Notes: generated by a model not told the origin, from the letters alone. A stretch of DNA of 14,368 nucleotides from Anaerolineaceae bacterium (GCA_012514775.1 JAAYZQ010000160.1:1-14368); one strand, 5' to 3'; shown: positions 1 through 7,188, counted from the first letter of the stretch. Made by a program: numbers and translations.

Positions 1-934
1 CCAGCAGCCGCTCGCCCAGGGCGGCGGCGCGCCGGGGCAGCTCCTCGGCTTCCAGGCAGCGGATGGTGGCCAGGGCCGCGGCGCAGGCCAGGGGGTTCCC
101 CCCGAAGGTGGTGCCGTGGGCCCGGGCCGGCAGGGGCCCCACCCGCCCGCCGGTGAGCACCGCGCCCATGGGCAGGCCCCCGGCCATGGCCTTGGCAACG
201 CACAGCAGGTCGGGCTCCAGGCCGTGGTGCTCGCAGGCAAAGGTGCGCCCCGTGCGCCCAAAGCCCGTCTGCACCTCGTCGACGATGAACAGCGCCCCCC
301 GCCGGCGGCACAGGGCCTGCACGCCCCGCAGGTAGTCGCCGTCGCCGGGGATGACCCCACCCTCGCCCTGGACCACCTCCAGGATGACGGCCGCCGTCTC
401 GTCGGTTACGGCCTCCTCCATGGGCTCGGCGCGGTTGTAGGGCACGAAGGCAAAGCCGGGCAGCAGCGGCTCGAAGGGCTGGCGGTAGGCCTTGTTCCAG
501 GTGGCCGACAGGGCGCCCCACGTCCGGCCATGAAAGCCGCGCATGGCGGCCACGAATTTGGTCCGGCCGGTGGCCAGGCGGGCGAACTTCAGGGCCGCCT
601 CCACCGCCTCGGTGCCCGAGTTGCACAAGAAGACCCGCTCCAGCCCCGGCGGGGCGATGCGCACCAGCTCGGCCTGCAACAGGGCGCGCTGGTCGTTGTA
701 AAAGCCGTTGGGGCAGGCGGCCAGGCGGGCGGCCTGCTCGGCGATGGCCTGCACCACCGCCGGGTGGGCGTGGCCCACGTTTGCCACGCCGTGGCCGCCG
801 GCGCAGTCCAGGTAGGCCCGGCCGTCGGCGTCCCATACCCAGGCGCCGCTGCCCCGCACCAGGGCCAGGGGCTGCCGGGAGTAGAGGCCGCTGGTGTGGC
901 GATCCTCGAGGGCGACGATGTCGGCGGTGTTCAT
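1..934 (-). CDS. argD: Class III aminotransferase, ArgD/LysJ type (partial, C-terminus beyond the left edge)
   Basis: Pyridoxal-phosphate aminotransferase, expected to convert the LysW-bound semialdehyde made by ArgC into the amine (LysW-ornithine or LysW-lysine). I translated it directly: it starts MNTADIVALEDRHTSGLYSR and stays open for 311 codons to the window edge, so about 80-90 residues of a usual 390-400 are missing. Visible landmarks are CNSGTEAVEAALK (about 104-116) for phosphate binding, FHGRTWGALSAT (134-145), the PLP-contacting Asp in IVDEVQTGFGRTG (217-229), and the Schiff-base lysine K248 in VAKAMAGGLPMGAV. The ATG lies in an ATGA overlap with the argB stop, so the two are translationally coupled. 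Sequence alone does not separate acetylornithine aminotransferase from LysJ; the adjoining lysW/lysX makes the carrier-linked substrate likely. Confidence 0.93.
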   Translation of the reverse strand, partial: MNTADIVALEDRHTSGLYSRQPLALVRGSGAWVWDADGRAYLDCAGGHGVANVGHAHPAVVQAIAEQAARLAACPNGFYNDQRALLQAELVRIAPPGLERVFLCNSGTEAVEAALKFARLATGRTKFVAAMRGFHGRTWGALSATWNKAYRQPFEPLLPGFAFVPYNRAEPMEEAVTDETAAVILEVVQGEGGVIPGDGDYLRGVQALCRRRGALFIVDEVQTGFGRTGRTFACEHHGLEPDLLCVAKAMAGGLPMGAVLTGGRVGPLPARAHGTTFGGNPLACAAALATIRCLEAEELPRRAAALGERLL

Positions 935-1737
935 GCGATGATGGTCCCGTGGCCGGCCAGGGCCTGTTGCAGGGGCCGGGCCACCCGGCCGTCGGCCAGG
1001 ATGACGCTGCCCACGCCGTCGTCCAGGGCTTCGACGGCGCCCAGCAGCTTGCGCTTCATGGAGCCCCGGGCATAGCGCTCCATGTAGCCCTGGACATGGG
1101 CGCGCTCGATGCGCGACACCAGGCTGCCCTCGTCGGACGGATCGCGCAGCAGGCCCGGCACGTTGGACAGGATGACCATGACCTCGGCGCCCAGGGCCGA
1201 GCCGATGGCCGCCGCCGCCCGGTCGCCGTCGACGTTCAGCGCCTCGCCGCCGACGCTGATGGCCAGGGGGGCGACGACGGGCAGGTAGCCGGCGGAGAGC
1301 AGCGTCCGGAGCAGGTCGGTGTTGACCTTCTGGATCTGGCCGCTGTACTCGCCGTGGAGCACCTTGCGCTTGCCATTGTCCACGAACTGCAGCGCCTCCT
1401 TGCGCTTGCCCTCCAGCAGCCGGCCGTCGAGCCCCGTGAGGCCGATGGCGTTGACGCCCATGCCCTGCAGCCTTTCCACCAGGAGCGTGTTGATGCGCCC
1501 GGCGGTGACCATGGCCAGGATCTCCAGGGTCTCGCGGTCGGTATAGCGGCTGACGTGGCCCGAGAGCGAGGTCACAAAGCGGGGCGGGTGGCCCAGCTTT
1601 TCCGAGATAACGTTCGTGTCGTGGGAGCTGCCGTGGACCAGCACCACCTGCTCTCCCTTGTTCACCAGCTCGACGACGTCGGCACACACGGCCTGGGGAT
1701 CGATCCCCTTGCTACCTCCGGCCTTGACGACGATCAT
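931..1737 (-). CDS. argB: LysW-amino acid kinase, ArgB/LysZ type
   Basis: Amino acid kinase family protein (268 aa) that phosphorylates the side-chain carboxylate of the LysW-bound glutamate or aminoadipate with ATP. The start MIVVKAGGSKG holds the N-terminal phosphate-binding Lys/Gly motif, VLVHGSSHDTN (about 43-53) is the second glycine motif, and ALNVDGDRAAAAIG (about 166-179) is the nucleotide-site motif. The segment KVLHGEYSGQIQKVN (about 124-138) looks like the LysZ subgroup rather than classical N-acetylglutamate kinases, as I remember the family. The ATG has a strong AGGAGG Shine-Dalgarno about 5 bases upstream. The stop overlaps the argD start. A repeat-filled gap of 224 bases separates it from argC, unlike the tight spacing at most other junctions of this operon. 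Confidence 0.92.
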   Translation of the reverse strand: MIVVKAGGSKGIDPQAVCADVVELVNKGEQVVLVHGSSHDTNVISEKLGHPPRFVTSLSGHVSRYTDRETLEILAMVTAGRINTLLVERLQGMGVNAIGLTGLDGRLLEGKRKEALQFVDNGKRKVLHGEYSGQIQKVNTDLLRTLLSAGYLPVVAPLAISVGGEALNVDGDRAAAAIGSALGAEVMVILSNVPGLLRDPSDEGSLVSRIERAHVQGYMERYARGSMKRKLLGAVEALDDGVGSVILADGRVARPLQQALAGHGTIIA

Positions 1738-1787
1738 GGGTACCTCCTTACCAGATGTTTGCGTACCATTGCCACCATTGCCTGTAC

Positions 1788-1809
1788 GGGCAGGGGCTCG
1801 CCCCTGCCC
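1788..1809. repeat. Perfect inverted repeat next to the 31-bp array
   Basis: Arms GGGCAGGGGC (1788-1797) and GCCCCTGCCC (1800-1809) are perfect complements with a 2-base centre. It directly precedes the tandem array at 1816 and is probably part of the same repeat cluster. There is no T-run next to it on either strand, so it is not a convincing intrinsic terminator. Confidence 0.85.
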
Positions 1810-1815
1810 AGGCCC

Positions 1816-1970
1816 GGGCGACCGCGAGGGTCGCCCCTACCAATCCGGGCGACCGCGAGGGTCGCCCCTACCAATCCGGGCGACCGCGAGGGTCGCCCCT
1901 ACCAATCCGGGCGACCGCGAGGGTCGCCCCTACCGACCCGGGCGACCGCGGGGGTTGCCCCCTACACGGG
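1816..1970. repeat. Five-unit tandem array, 31-bp period, each unit a hairpin
   Basis: Units begin at 1816, 1847, 1878, 1909 and 1940, exactly 31 bases apart. Each contains the dyad GGGCGACC...GGTCGCCC around a short GCGAG-like centre, followed by a linker CCTACCAATCC. The first four units are essentially identical; the fifth is diverged and its end overlaps the last codons of argC, which stops at 1962-1964. The array lies inside the minus-strand operon between argC and argB. There are no unique spacers, so it is not CRISPR. Such GC-rich palindromic tandem units resemble dispersed repeats I associate with Chloroflexota, but that link is from memory. Confidence 0.9.
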
Positions 1971-2996
1971 GTGCAGGCCCGGGAACTCCAGGCCCTGCTT
2001 TTCGGGCCAGCCCATCATGACGTTCATGGTCTGCACGGCGCTGCCGGCAGCGCCTTTCATCAGGTTGTCGATAGCCGCCACGACCACCAGGCGCCGCTGC
2101 CCGGGATCGGCGGCAAATCCGATGTCGCAGTAGTTGCTGCCGGACAGGATCTTGGGCTCCGGGAAGCGGTGGATGCCGCGCCGGGCGCGCACCAGGCGCA
2201 CGCACGGCTCCTGGCCATAGTCGTCGCGGTAGAACTGCCAGGCCTGCTTTTCCTCCAGGTCGTCGTGGAGCAGGCAGTGGCAGGTGGCCAGGGCGCCGCG
2301 GACCACGTCCACCGAGGTGATGGAAAAGTGCAGGCCCGGCGCCTCGGGCGGCAGGCCCAGCTCCTGGACCAGCTCGGCCAGGTGGCGGTGGCCGACGGGC
2401 GCATAGGTGCGGATGACGCCCGCCCGCTCGGGATGGTGCCCGGCGGGGCTGGGGTCGTGGCCCCCCTCCGACGAGCCGACCTTGACTTCCACCACGGCCT
2501 CGCGCACCAGCCCACGCCTGTAGAGGGGCCACAGGGCCAGGAGGGTGACGATGGCGTTGCAGCCGGTGCCGCTGGCGTAACGCGCGCCGGCCAGCTCCGC
2601 CCGGTGCAGCTCGGGCGCGCCGTACACAAAGCGGGCCAGCCACTCGGGCGCGGGGTGCTCGGCGCCGTACCAGCGGCGGTAGGCCGCCGCGTCGCGCAGC
2701 CGGAAGTCGGCCGACAGGTCCACGATGCGCTCCGCCATGCCGGCCAGTGCCTCGATGCGGGCCATGGCCTTGCCGTGGGGCAGCGCCAGGAACAACAGGT
2801 CACAGGGCGCCAGGTCGGCCAGCGGCGTGAAGCGCAGGTCCGTGTGCCCCCGCAGGTTGGGGTGCACAAAGTGCGCATACTGCCCCGCGTACGTCTCGGA
2901 CGTGATCTGCGCCACCTCAACCTGGGGATGCCCCAGCAGCAGGCGCAGCAGCTCCCCGCCCGCATACCCCGACGCCCCGACGATAGATGCTCTCAT
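1962..2996 (-). CDS. argC: LysW-aminoacyl phosphate reductase, ArgC/LysY type
   Basis: NADPH-dependent reductase (344 aa) that turns the LysW-bound acyl phosphate into the semialdehyde. The N-terminus MRASIVGASGYAGGELLRLL is a Rossmann glycine motif (GASGYAGGE, 7-15). The catalytic cysteine sits in ASGTGCNAIVTL (about 140-151), and the GHRHLAELV segment (about 214-222) carries the family's conserved His. The length matches ArgC/LysY proteins. The ATG has GGAAGGAG about 7 bases upstream, which supports this start. The gap to lysX upstream is 108 bases and carries one copy of a 48-bp dispersed repeat. The stop lies within the last, diverged unit of the 31-bp array. Whether the physiological substrate is the glutamate or aminoadipate derivative cannot be read from the sequence. 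Confidence 0.93.
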   Translation of the reverse strand: MRASIVGASGYAGGELLRLLLGHPQVEVAQITSETYAGQYAHFVHPNLRGHTDLRFTPLADLAPCDLLFLALPHGKAMARIEALAGMAERIVDLSADFRLRDAAAYRRWYGAEHPAPEWLARFVYGAPELHRAELAGARYASGTGCNAIVTLLALWPLYRRGLVREAVVEVKVGSSEGGHDPSPAGHHPERAGVIRTYAPVGHRHLAELVQELGLPPEAPGLHFSITSVDVVRGALATCHCLLHDDLEEKQAWQFYRDDYGQEPCVRLVRARRGIHRFPEPKILSGSNYCDIGFAADPGQRRLVVVAAIDNLMKGAAGSAVQTMNVMMGWPEKQGLEFPGLHPV

Positions 2997-3036
2997 TCTC
3001 TCACTCCTTCCCGAACTCCCCCCTTCCCGTGTCCAT

Positions 3037-3084
3037 TTGCGCCCCCTGGCGCTGCCCCGGGCAAGTGTGCGCGCAGTGCAGGTG
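3037..3084. repeat. 48-bp dispersed repeat, copy 1
   Basis: Identical over all 48 bases to 14300-14347, in the same orientation about 11.3 kb away. It begins TTGCGCCCCCTGG and ends GTGCAGGTG, contains TTGC...GCAA arms and a TGCGCGCA palindrome, and fills much of the lysX-argC gap. Perfect identity between non-homologous locations indicates a mobile or recently copied small element. Confidence 0.9.
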
Positions 3085-3104
3085 GGGAAGGGGGGCCGGG
3101 GGGG

Positions 3105-3947
3105 TTAGGTGCGTTGTGCCACCACATACTCCACCATCTTACCCGCGATGTCGGCTTCGGTGGCCTGCATGGCGCCGTGGAACTCGGGGGTGTGGTTGAC
3201 CTCGTTGACGAGGAGCAGGCCCTCGGCGCTTTCCAGCAGGTCCACGGCGACGATCCCGCCGCCGACGGCCGCGGCCGCGGCCAGCGACAGGCGCTCGATC
3301 TCGGGCGTCACCTGGCAGGGCAGGGTCTCGCCGCCGCGGGCGGTGTTGGTGATCCAGTGCCCGGCGCGGCGGTAGACGGCATAGACCACCTCGTCGCCCA
3401 CCACCAGGCTGCGGATGTCGCGGCCCGGCTTGTCGACGTGCTCCTGCACGTAAAAGGCCTGGTGGCTCGGGCCGCCCAGGGTGGACTTGTGCTCCAGGAT
3501 CGCCTCGGCGGCGTCGCGGTCGTTGACGCGGGCCAGGAGCCGGCCCCACGAGCCGGTCACGGGCTTGAGGACCGCCGGGTAGCCGATGCTCTCGATGGCC
3601 CGCAGCGCCGCCTCGGGCGTGAAGGCCACCAGGGTCCGCGGGCAGGGCAGGCCGGCGGCCTCCAGGGCTGCCGTAGTCAGCATCTTGTCACCGCAGGTGG
3701 CAATGACCCGGTGGGTGCTGACCACCGGCAGCCCCTGGGCCTCCAGCCAGTGGGTCAGGTAGTACGCCCGCGTGTGGCTCAGGCAGCGGACCAGGACGGC
3801 GTCGTACTCCTGCCAGTGCCCTCCCGCCAGGTCGAGGACCAGGTCGCCCGTGTCCAGGCGGTCGTGGGCGATGCCCCGCGCCCGCAGGGCGGCCAGGATG
3901 AGCTTTTCCTCGACGCGCACCCGCGAGCAGGCCAACGCGAGCTTCAT
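3105..3947 (-). CDS. lysX: LysW ligase, LysX/ArgX type (RimK-like ATP-grasp)
   Basis: ATP-grasp ligase (280 aa) that joins the alpha-amino group of glutamate or aminoadipate to the C-terminal glutamate of LysW, protecting it for the following steps. Visible features are [20 protein letters not shown] (about 86-105) with the first ATP lysine, [19 protein letters not shown] (about 125-143) with the phosphate loop, [18 protein letters not shown] (about 177-194), WITNTARGG (about 198-206), and the metal/ATP motif [11 protein letters not shown] (about 249-259). The length fits LysX (about 280) and is shorter than most RimK proteins. It starts 4 bases after the lysW stop, so it is almost certainly co-translated with its carrier. 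I cannot separate glutamate-specific ArgX from LysX by eye; the operon setting favours arginine. Confidence 0.93.
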   Translation of the reverse strand: MKLALACSRVRVEEKLILAALRARGIAHDRLDTGDLVLDLAGGHWQEYDAVLVRCLSHTRAYYLTHWLEAQGLPVVSTHRVIATCGDKMLTTAALEAAGLPCPRTLVAFTPEAALRAIESIGYPAVLKPVTGSWGRLLARVNDRDAAEAILEHKSTLGGPSHQAFYVQEHVDKPGRDIRSLVVGDEVVYAVYRRAGHWITNTARGGETLPCQVTPEIERLSLAAAAAVGGGIVAVDLLESAEGLLLVNEVNHTPEFHGAMQATEADIAGKMVEYVVAQRT

Positions 3948-3951
3948 GGCC

Positions 3952-4113
3952 CTATTCCCCCCAGTCCTCTTCGACTTCCGGGGCCAGCGCCAGGGTCAGG
4001 GGGGCGAGGCCGGTGACCTCCAGCTCGACTCCGCAGTCGCCGCAGACAATGATCTCGCCTTCTTCGAGATCGGGCAGCAGGTCCAGGGTTGCATCACATT
4101 CCGGGCAATTCAT
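3952..4113 (-). CDS. lysW: Amino-group carrier protein LysW
   Basis: A 53-residue acidic carrier found by translating the gap between argH and lysX. It starts [20 protein letters not shown], has a second pair VCGDCG (23-28), and ends EDWGE, the hallmark C-terminus of LysW. The two CxxC pairs (Cys3/Cys6 and Cys24/Cys27) fit a single zinc site. In this family the terminal Glu53 gamma-carboxyl carries the pathway intermediate as an isopeptide, and the acidic surface docks the basic faces of LysX, LysZ, LysY and LysJ. GGAG lies about 9 bases before the ATG. It begins 20 bases after the argH stop and ends 4 bases before lysX. The size, both CxxC pairs and the intact tail leave little doubt. Confidence 0.97.
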   Translation of the reverse strand: MNCPECDATLDLLPDLEEGEIIVCGDCGVELEVTGLAPLTLALAPEVEEDWGE

Positions 4114-4133
4114 GGTTCTTTGCTCCTTTGTTT

Positions 4134-5552
4134 TTAGTCTTTCGATCCCGGGTCGATCGTCCCAGGATTCGGGAACTCCAGGTTCGCGCTCAGGGCCGCC
4201 CGCGCCTGGCGGAGCTGGGCGCGAACGGCGGCCGGGGCGGTGCCGCCCTCCACGTCGCGGCTGGCCACCGACTGCTGAAAGTCGAGCACGCCGTACAGGG
4301 CCTCGTCAAAGGCGGGATGGATGGCCTGGTATTCGGCCAGGGGCAGCGCCTTGAGGCCGGTGCCCAACTCTTCGGCGCGGCGCACGGCCTGGCCCGCCAG
4401 GCCGTGGCTCTCGCGAAAGGGCACCCCCCGGCGGACGAGGTGGTCGGCCAGGTCGGTGGCCAGCATGGCCTCGTCCAGGGCGGCGGCCATGGCCTCGCCG
4501 TTGACGGCCAGGGTGCGGACGACGCCGGCGGCGATGGGCAGCTCCAGGAGGAGGGTGTCGACGACGTCAAAGACGGCCTCCTTGTCCTCCTGCATGTCCT
4601 TGTTGTAGGTGGAGGGCAGCCCCTTGAGGGTCACCAGCAGCCCGGCCAGGTGGCCGACGACGCGCCCGCTCTTGCCGCGCATCAGCTCCAGCGAGTCGGG
4701 GTTGCGCTTCTGGGGCATCAGGCTGGAGCCGGTGGCATAGGCCTCGTCCACCTGGACGAAACCAAACTCCCGGCTGCTCCAGATGGCCAGGTCCTCTGCC
4801 AGGTTGCTGAGGTGGATCTGCAGCAGGGCGGCCCAGGCCAGGAACTCGACCAGGTAATCGCGGTCTGCCACGGCGTCCATGCTGTTCTGCGACACGGCGG
4901 CCATGCCCAGCTCGGCGGCCAGGGCGCGGCGGTCGATGCCAAAGGGGTTGCCCGCCAGGGCGCCGGCGCCCAGGGGCATCACCGCCGCCCGCCCGGCGAC
5001 GCCCGCCAGGCGCTCCCGGTCGCGCTGCAGCTTCCAGAAGAAGGAGAGCAGCCAGTGGCCAAAGAGCACCGGCTGCGCCGGCTGCAGGTGGGTGTAGCCG
5101 GGCATGATCAGGTCCAGGTGGGCCTCGGCCTTGTCGGCGATGGCCGCCTGGAGGTCGTGGAGGGCGGCGTCCAGGGCGGCCATCTGCTCCAGGAGGTAGA
5201 GGCGCGTGTCGGTGGCGGCCTGGTCGTTGCGCGAGCGGCCGGTGTGCAGCTTGCCGGCCACCGGCCCCACCAGCTCGCCCAGGCGGCGCTCGACGGCGGT
5301 GTGCACGTCTTCGTCGTCGCGCCGCGCCTTGAACGTGCCGTCGTCCAACTCGGCCTGCACCTGCCGCAGCCCGGCCACGAGCTGCGCCCGCTCGTCCTCG
5401 GTCAGCATCCCGGCCCGCGCCAGCGCCCCGGCGTAGGCGATGCTGCCCCGCACGTCGGCGCGGTACAGCCGCCGGTCAAAGGCGAACGAGTCGTTGAACC
5501 GCCTCATCGCCTCGTCCATCTCCCCCACAAACCGTCCACCCCACATGCCCAT
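4134..5552 (-). CDS. argH: Argininosuccinate lyase
   Basis: Cytosolic lyase (472 aa) splitting argininosuccinate into arginine and fumarate, the last step of arginine synthesis. Motifs: MWGGRF at the N-terminus, HTGRSRNDQ (103-111), THLQPAQP (154-161) with the conserved histidine, and the fumarase/aspartase signature GSSLMPQKRNP (275-285) containing the catalytic serine loop. I chose the ATG at 5552 because the protein then begins MGMWGGRF as the family expects and AGAGGG sits 6 bases upstream; an in-frame extension of 51 codons would overlap argG and has no family similarity. Only 1 base separates it from the argG stop. Family length is about 460-470, so it is complete. Confidence 0.97.
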   Translation of the reverse strand: MGMWGGRFVGEMDEAMRRFNDSFAFDRRLYRADVRGSIAYAGALARAGMLTEDERAQLVAGLRQVQAELDDGTFKARRDDEDVHTAVERRLGELVGPVAGKLHTGRSRNDQAATDTRLYLLEQMAALDAALHDLQAAIADKAEAHLDLIMPGYTHLQPAQPVLFGHWLLSFFWKLQRDRERLAGVAGRAAVMPLGAGALAGNPFGIDRRALAAELGMAAVSQNSMDAVADRDYLVEFLAWAALLQIHLSNLAEDLAIWSSREFGFVQVDEAYATGSSLMPQKRNPDSLELMRGKSGRVVGHLAGLLVTLKGLPSTYNKDMQEDKEAVFDVVDTLLLELPIAAGVVRTLAVNGEAMAAALDEAMLATDLADHLVRRGVPFRESHGLAGQAVRRAEELGTGLKALPLAEYQAIHPAFDEALYGVLDFQQSVASRDVEGGTAPAAVRAQLRQARAALSANLEFPNPGTIDPGSKD

Positions 5553-5553
5553 A

Positions 5554-6819
5554 CTAGTCCCTCTTGAACTCGCTATAATCAATCGCCGGCAGCTTGGGCA
5601 GCATGCCGTTCTGCTTGTCGACGAGGGCCTTGACCTTGAGAGGCAGGCCGAACAGGTTGATAAAGCCGGCGGCGTCGCGCTGGTCGTAGACGTCGTCCTT
5701 GCCAAAGGTGGCCAGGTCCTCGCGGTAGAGGGAGTAGGGCGACTTGCGGCCGACGACGGTGCAGCTCCCCTTGTAGAGCTTCAGGCGAACGCTGCCGGTG
5801 ACGGTCTGCTGGGTGCTGGTCACAAAGGCGTCCAGGGAGGTGCGCAGGGGGGTGTACCACTGGCCATAGTACACCAGCTCGGCGTAGCGCTGGGCGATGA
5901 CGTCCTTGTAGTGCAGCGTGTCGCGGTCGAGGGTGATGCTCTCCAGCGCCTGGTGGGCGACGTAGAGGATCGTGCCGCCGGGCGTCTCGTACACGCCCCT
6001 GGACTTCATGCCTACCAGCCGGTTCTCGACCAGGTCGGCGCGGCCCACGCCGTGGGCGCCGCCCAGCTCGTTCAGGCGGGTCAGGAGCGCCACGGCGCCC
6101 ATGGCCTTACCGTCGAGGGCCACGGGTTTGCCCTGCTGAAAGTCAATGACCACGTAGGCCGGCTGGTCCGGCGCCTTCTCGGGCGCGACGGTGAGGAAGA
6201 ACATGTCCTCCTTGGGCTCGTTCCAGGGGTCTTCCAGGCAGCTCCCCTCGTGGCTCATGTGCCAGATGTTCCGGTCGCGGCTGTACTCGGATTTGCTGGC
6301 CGACACCGGCACGTTGTGGGCCTCGGCGTAGGCCAGGGCGTCGTCGCGGGAGCGGATGTTCCACTCGCGCCACGGCGCGATGACCGTGAGGAGGGGATTG
6401 AGGGCCTTGACCGTCAGCTCGAAACGCACCTGGTCGTTGCCCTTGCCGGTGCAGCCGTGGGCCACGGCCTGGGCGCCCTCCTGCTCGGCCACCTCGACCA
6501 TGTACTTGGCCGTCACCGGCCGGGCAAAGGAGGTGCCCAGCAGGTAGGTGCGCTCGTAGATGGCGCCGGCCTGCATTGTCGGAAAGGCGTACTGGGTCAG
6601 GAACTCGTCGCGCAGGTCGACGATGTACGCCTTGCTCGCTCCGCTGGCCAGGGCCTTTTCCTCCAGGCCCTCCAGCTCGTCGTCGCCCTGCCCCACGTTG
6701 GCGGTAAAGGTCACCACCTCGCAGCCATAGTTCTCCTTCAGCCACGGCACGATGCACGACGTGTCCAGCCCACCGGAATAGGCCAGGACTACCTTCTTGA
6801 TGCTGTCCTTGTCAAACAT
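5554..6819 (-). CDS. argG: Argininosuccinate synthase
   Basis: ATP-dependent ligase (421 aa) joining citrulline and aspartate into argininosuccinate. The PP-loop AYSGGLDTS is at 13-21 ([20 protein letters not shown]), followed by [19 protein letters not shown], the ATP/citrulline segment [15 protein letters not shown], and [20 protein letters not shown], all highly conserved in ArgG. The length is slightly above the usual 400. The start at 6819 is fixed by AGGAGG 6 bases upstream; an in-frame extension to 6906 would read through the terminator hairpin and is rejected. It is the first gene of the arginine operon and lies behind a long leader with a leader peptide and terminator, which would control the whole downstream set. 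Confidence 0.97.
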   Translation of the reverse strand: MFDKDSIKKVVLAYSGGLDTSCIVPWLKENYGCEVVTFTANVGQGDDELEGLEEKALASGASKAYIVDLRDEFLTQYAFPTMQAGAIYERTYLLGTSFARPVTAKYMVEVAEQEGAQAVAHGCTGKGNDQVRFELTVKALNPLLTVIAPWREWNIRSRDDALAYAEAHNVPVSASKSEYSRDRNIWHMSHEGSCLEDPWNEPKEDMFFLTVAPEKAPDQPAYVVIDFQQGKPVALDGKAMGAVALLTRLNELGGAHGVGRADLVENRLVGMKSRGVYETPGGTILYVAHQALESITLDRDTLHYKDVIAQRYAELVYYGQWYTPLRTSLDAFVTSTQQTVTGSVRLKLYKGSCTVVGRKSPYSLYREDLATFGKDDVYDQRDAAGFINLFGLPLKVKALVDKQNGMLPKLPAIDYSEFKRD

Positions 6820-6856
6820 GTTTTTCCTCCTGATGGTTTCGTGTTTTCCAAAACAA

Positions 6857-6886
6857 ATGCGCGACGGGCCCACGCCCTTCGCGCAT
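6857..6886 (-). terminator. Second hairpin with T-rich tail in the argG leader
   Basis: Arms ATGCGCGA and TCGCGCAT (6857-6864 and 6879-6886) pair perfectly; after one mismatch, GGGC/GCCC continue the stem around a CCAC loop. On the minus strand it is followed by TTTGTTTT. It lies between the first terminator and the argG Shine-Dalgarno. It could be a weaker tandem terminator or a structure that shapes argG translation. Confidence 0.5.
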
Positions 6887-6921
6887 AAAAAGGAGCCGGC
6901 CTCCACTCTGGAGGCCGGCTC
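6887..6921 (-). terminator. Intrinsic terminator (attenuator) upstream of argG
   Basis: On the minus strand, GAGCCGGCCTCCA (6921-6909) and TGGAGGCCGGCTC (6905-6893) form a perfect 13-bp stem with a 3-base loop, followed by C and TTTTT (6891-6887). It lies downstream of the arg promoter and leader ORF and about 70 bases upstream of argG, so it can only be an attenuator for the operon or a leaky barrier. Just upstream, a GGAGG at 6981-6977 plus GGCT at 6971-6968 could pair imperfectly with its 5' arm as an antiterminator. A small hairpin CTATCC/GGATAG at the end of the leader ORF could compete with that. Confidence 0.85.
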
Positions 6922-6953
6922 TGGGTCAGGTTTCGCCTGTACGCCGTAGAAGC

Positions 6954-7031
6954 CTATCCAGAAGGATAGCCTGGCTCCTCCGGTCGTCGTCGGTTATTGT
7001 CGGTTACAAAGGCAAACGCCAGTTCTCTCAC
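6954..7031 (-). CDS. Putative arginine leader peptide (25 aa) with Arg-Arg-Arg
   Basis: Small ORF starting GTG at 7031 and ending TAG at 6954. It encodes [12 protein letters not shown] followed by N, then Arg14-Arg15-Arg16, then PEEPGYPSG. All three Arg codons are CGA (6992-6984), a codon that looks rare next to the CGC/CGG used in the surrounding genes. GGAAGG sits 4 bases upstream of the GTG, and the start lies about 25 bases inside the predicted transcript. A strong terminator follows 33 bases after its stop, then argG. This is the arrangement of amino-acid leader peptides: with scarce charged Arg-tRNA the ribosome would stall at the CGA run. The peptide has no recognisable domain, and the reading rests on position and composition. 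Confidence 0.6.
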   Translation of the reverse strand: MRELAFAFVTDNNRRRPEEPGYPSG

Positions 7032-7061
7032 TGTGCCTTCCGCTCGAAAAAACTGGGGCGC

Positions 7062-7090
7062 AGCATACCACAGAAGCCGGGCCGTGTCAA
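7062..7090 (-). promoter_or_regulatory. Predicted sigma70 promoter for the arg leader and operon
   Basis: On the minus strand: TTGACA (7090-7085), a 17-base spacer, then TATGCT (7067-7062) preceded by TG one base upstream (extended -10). The start site is expected near 7055, giving a 5' leader of roughly 235 bases before argG. Confidence 0.8.
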
Positions 7091-7158
7091 ATCTGAATAG
7101 GGCAATGCGCAAGCCCGGACTTGCTCGGCGTGCATCGCCAGGGCCGTCAGATCTGACG
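7086..7158. promoter_or_regulatory. Paired GTCA(A/G)ATCTGA sites, possible operator
   Basis: GTCAAATCTGA at 7086-7096 overlaps the arg -35 box, and GTCAGATCTGA at 7146-7156 lies exactly 60 bases away. They match at 10 of 11 positions. The distal one sits in a perfect 14-bp palindrome CGTCAGATCTGACG (7145-7158). Two similar sites about six helical turns apart, one over the -35, suggest a repressor that could loop. No regulator gene is visible in the window. Confidence 0.4.
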
Positions 7159-7188
7159 ATCTGGCGGGAGCGATGGGTCGGGCCGGTG

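Noticed and set aside
1788..1809. Intrinsic terminator between argC and argB
   Set aside because: A strong stem but no T-run on either strand, and argB-argD must be transcribed past it.
1816..1970. CRISPR-like regular repeats
   Set aside because: The 31-base period is fully occupied by the repeat unit; there are no unique spacers and no cas genes.
1755..4016. Long plus-strand frame across argC, lysX and the 31-bp array
   Set aside because: It is an antisense shadow; composition is low-complexity and the minus-strand genes show full family motifs.
5553..5705. N-terminal extension of argH by 51 codons
   Set aside because: It overlaps argG out of frame and encodes a Ser/Arg/Thr-rich shadow; the family N-terminus MWGGRF begins just after 5552.
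6820..6906. N-terminal extension of argG by 29 codons
   Set aside because: It would start inside the terminator hairpin and lacks ArgG similarity, while the ATG at 6819 has a strong AGGAGG at good distance.
6820..7100. T-box riboswitch upstream of argG
   Set aside because: The leader lacks the T-box motif (AGGGTGG...ACC type) and the leader is short; a product-rich small ORF explains the terminator better.
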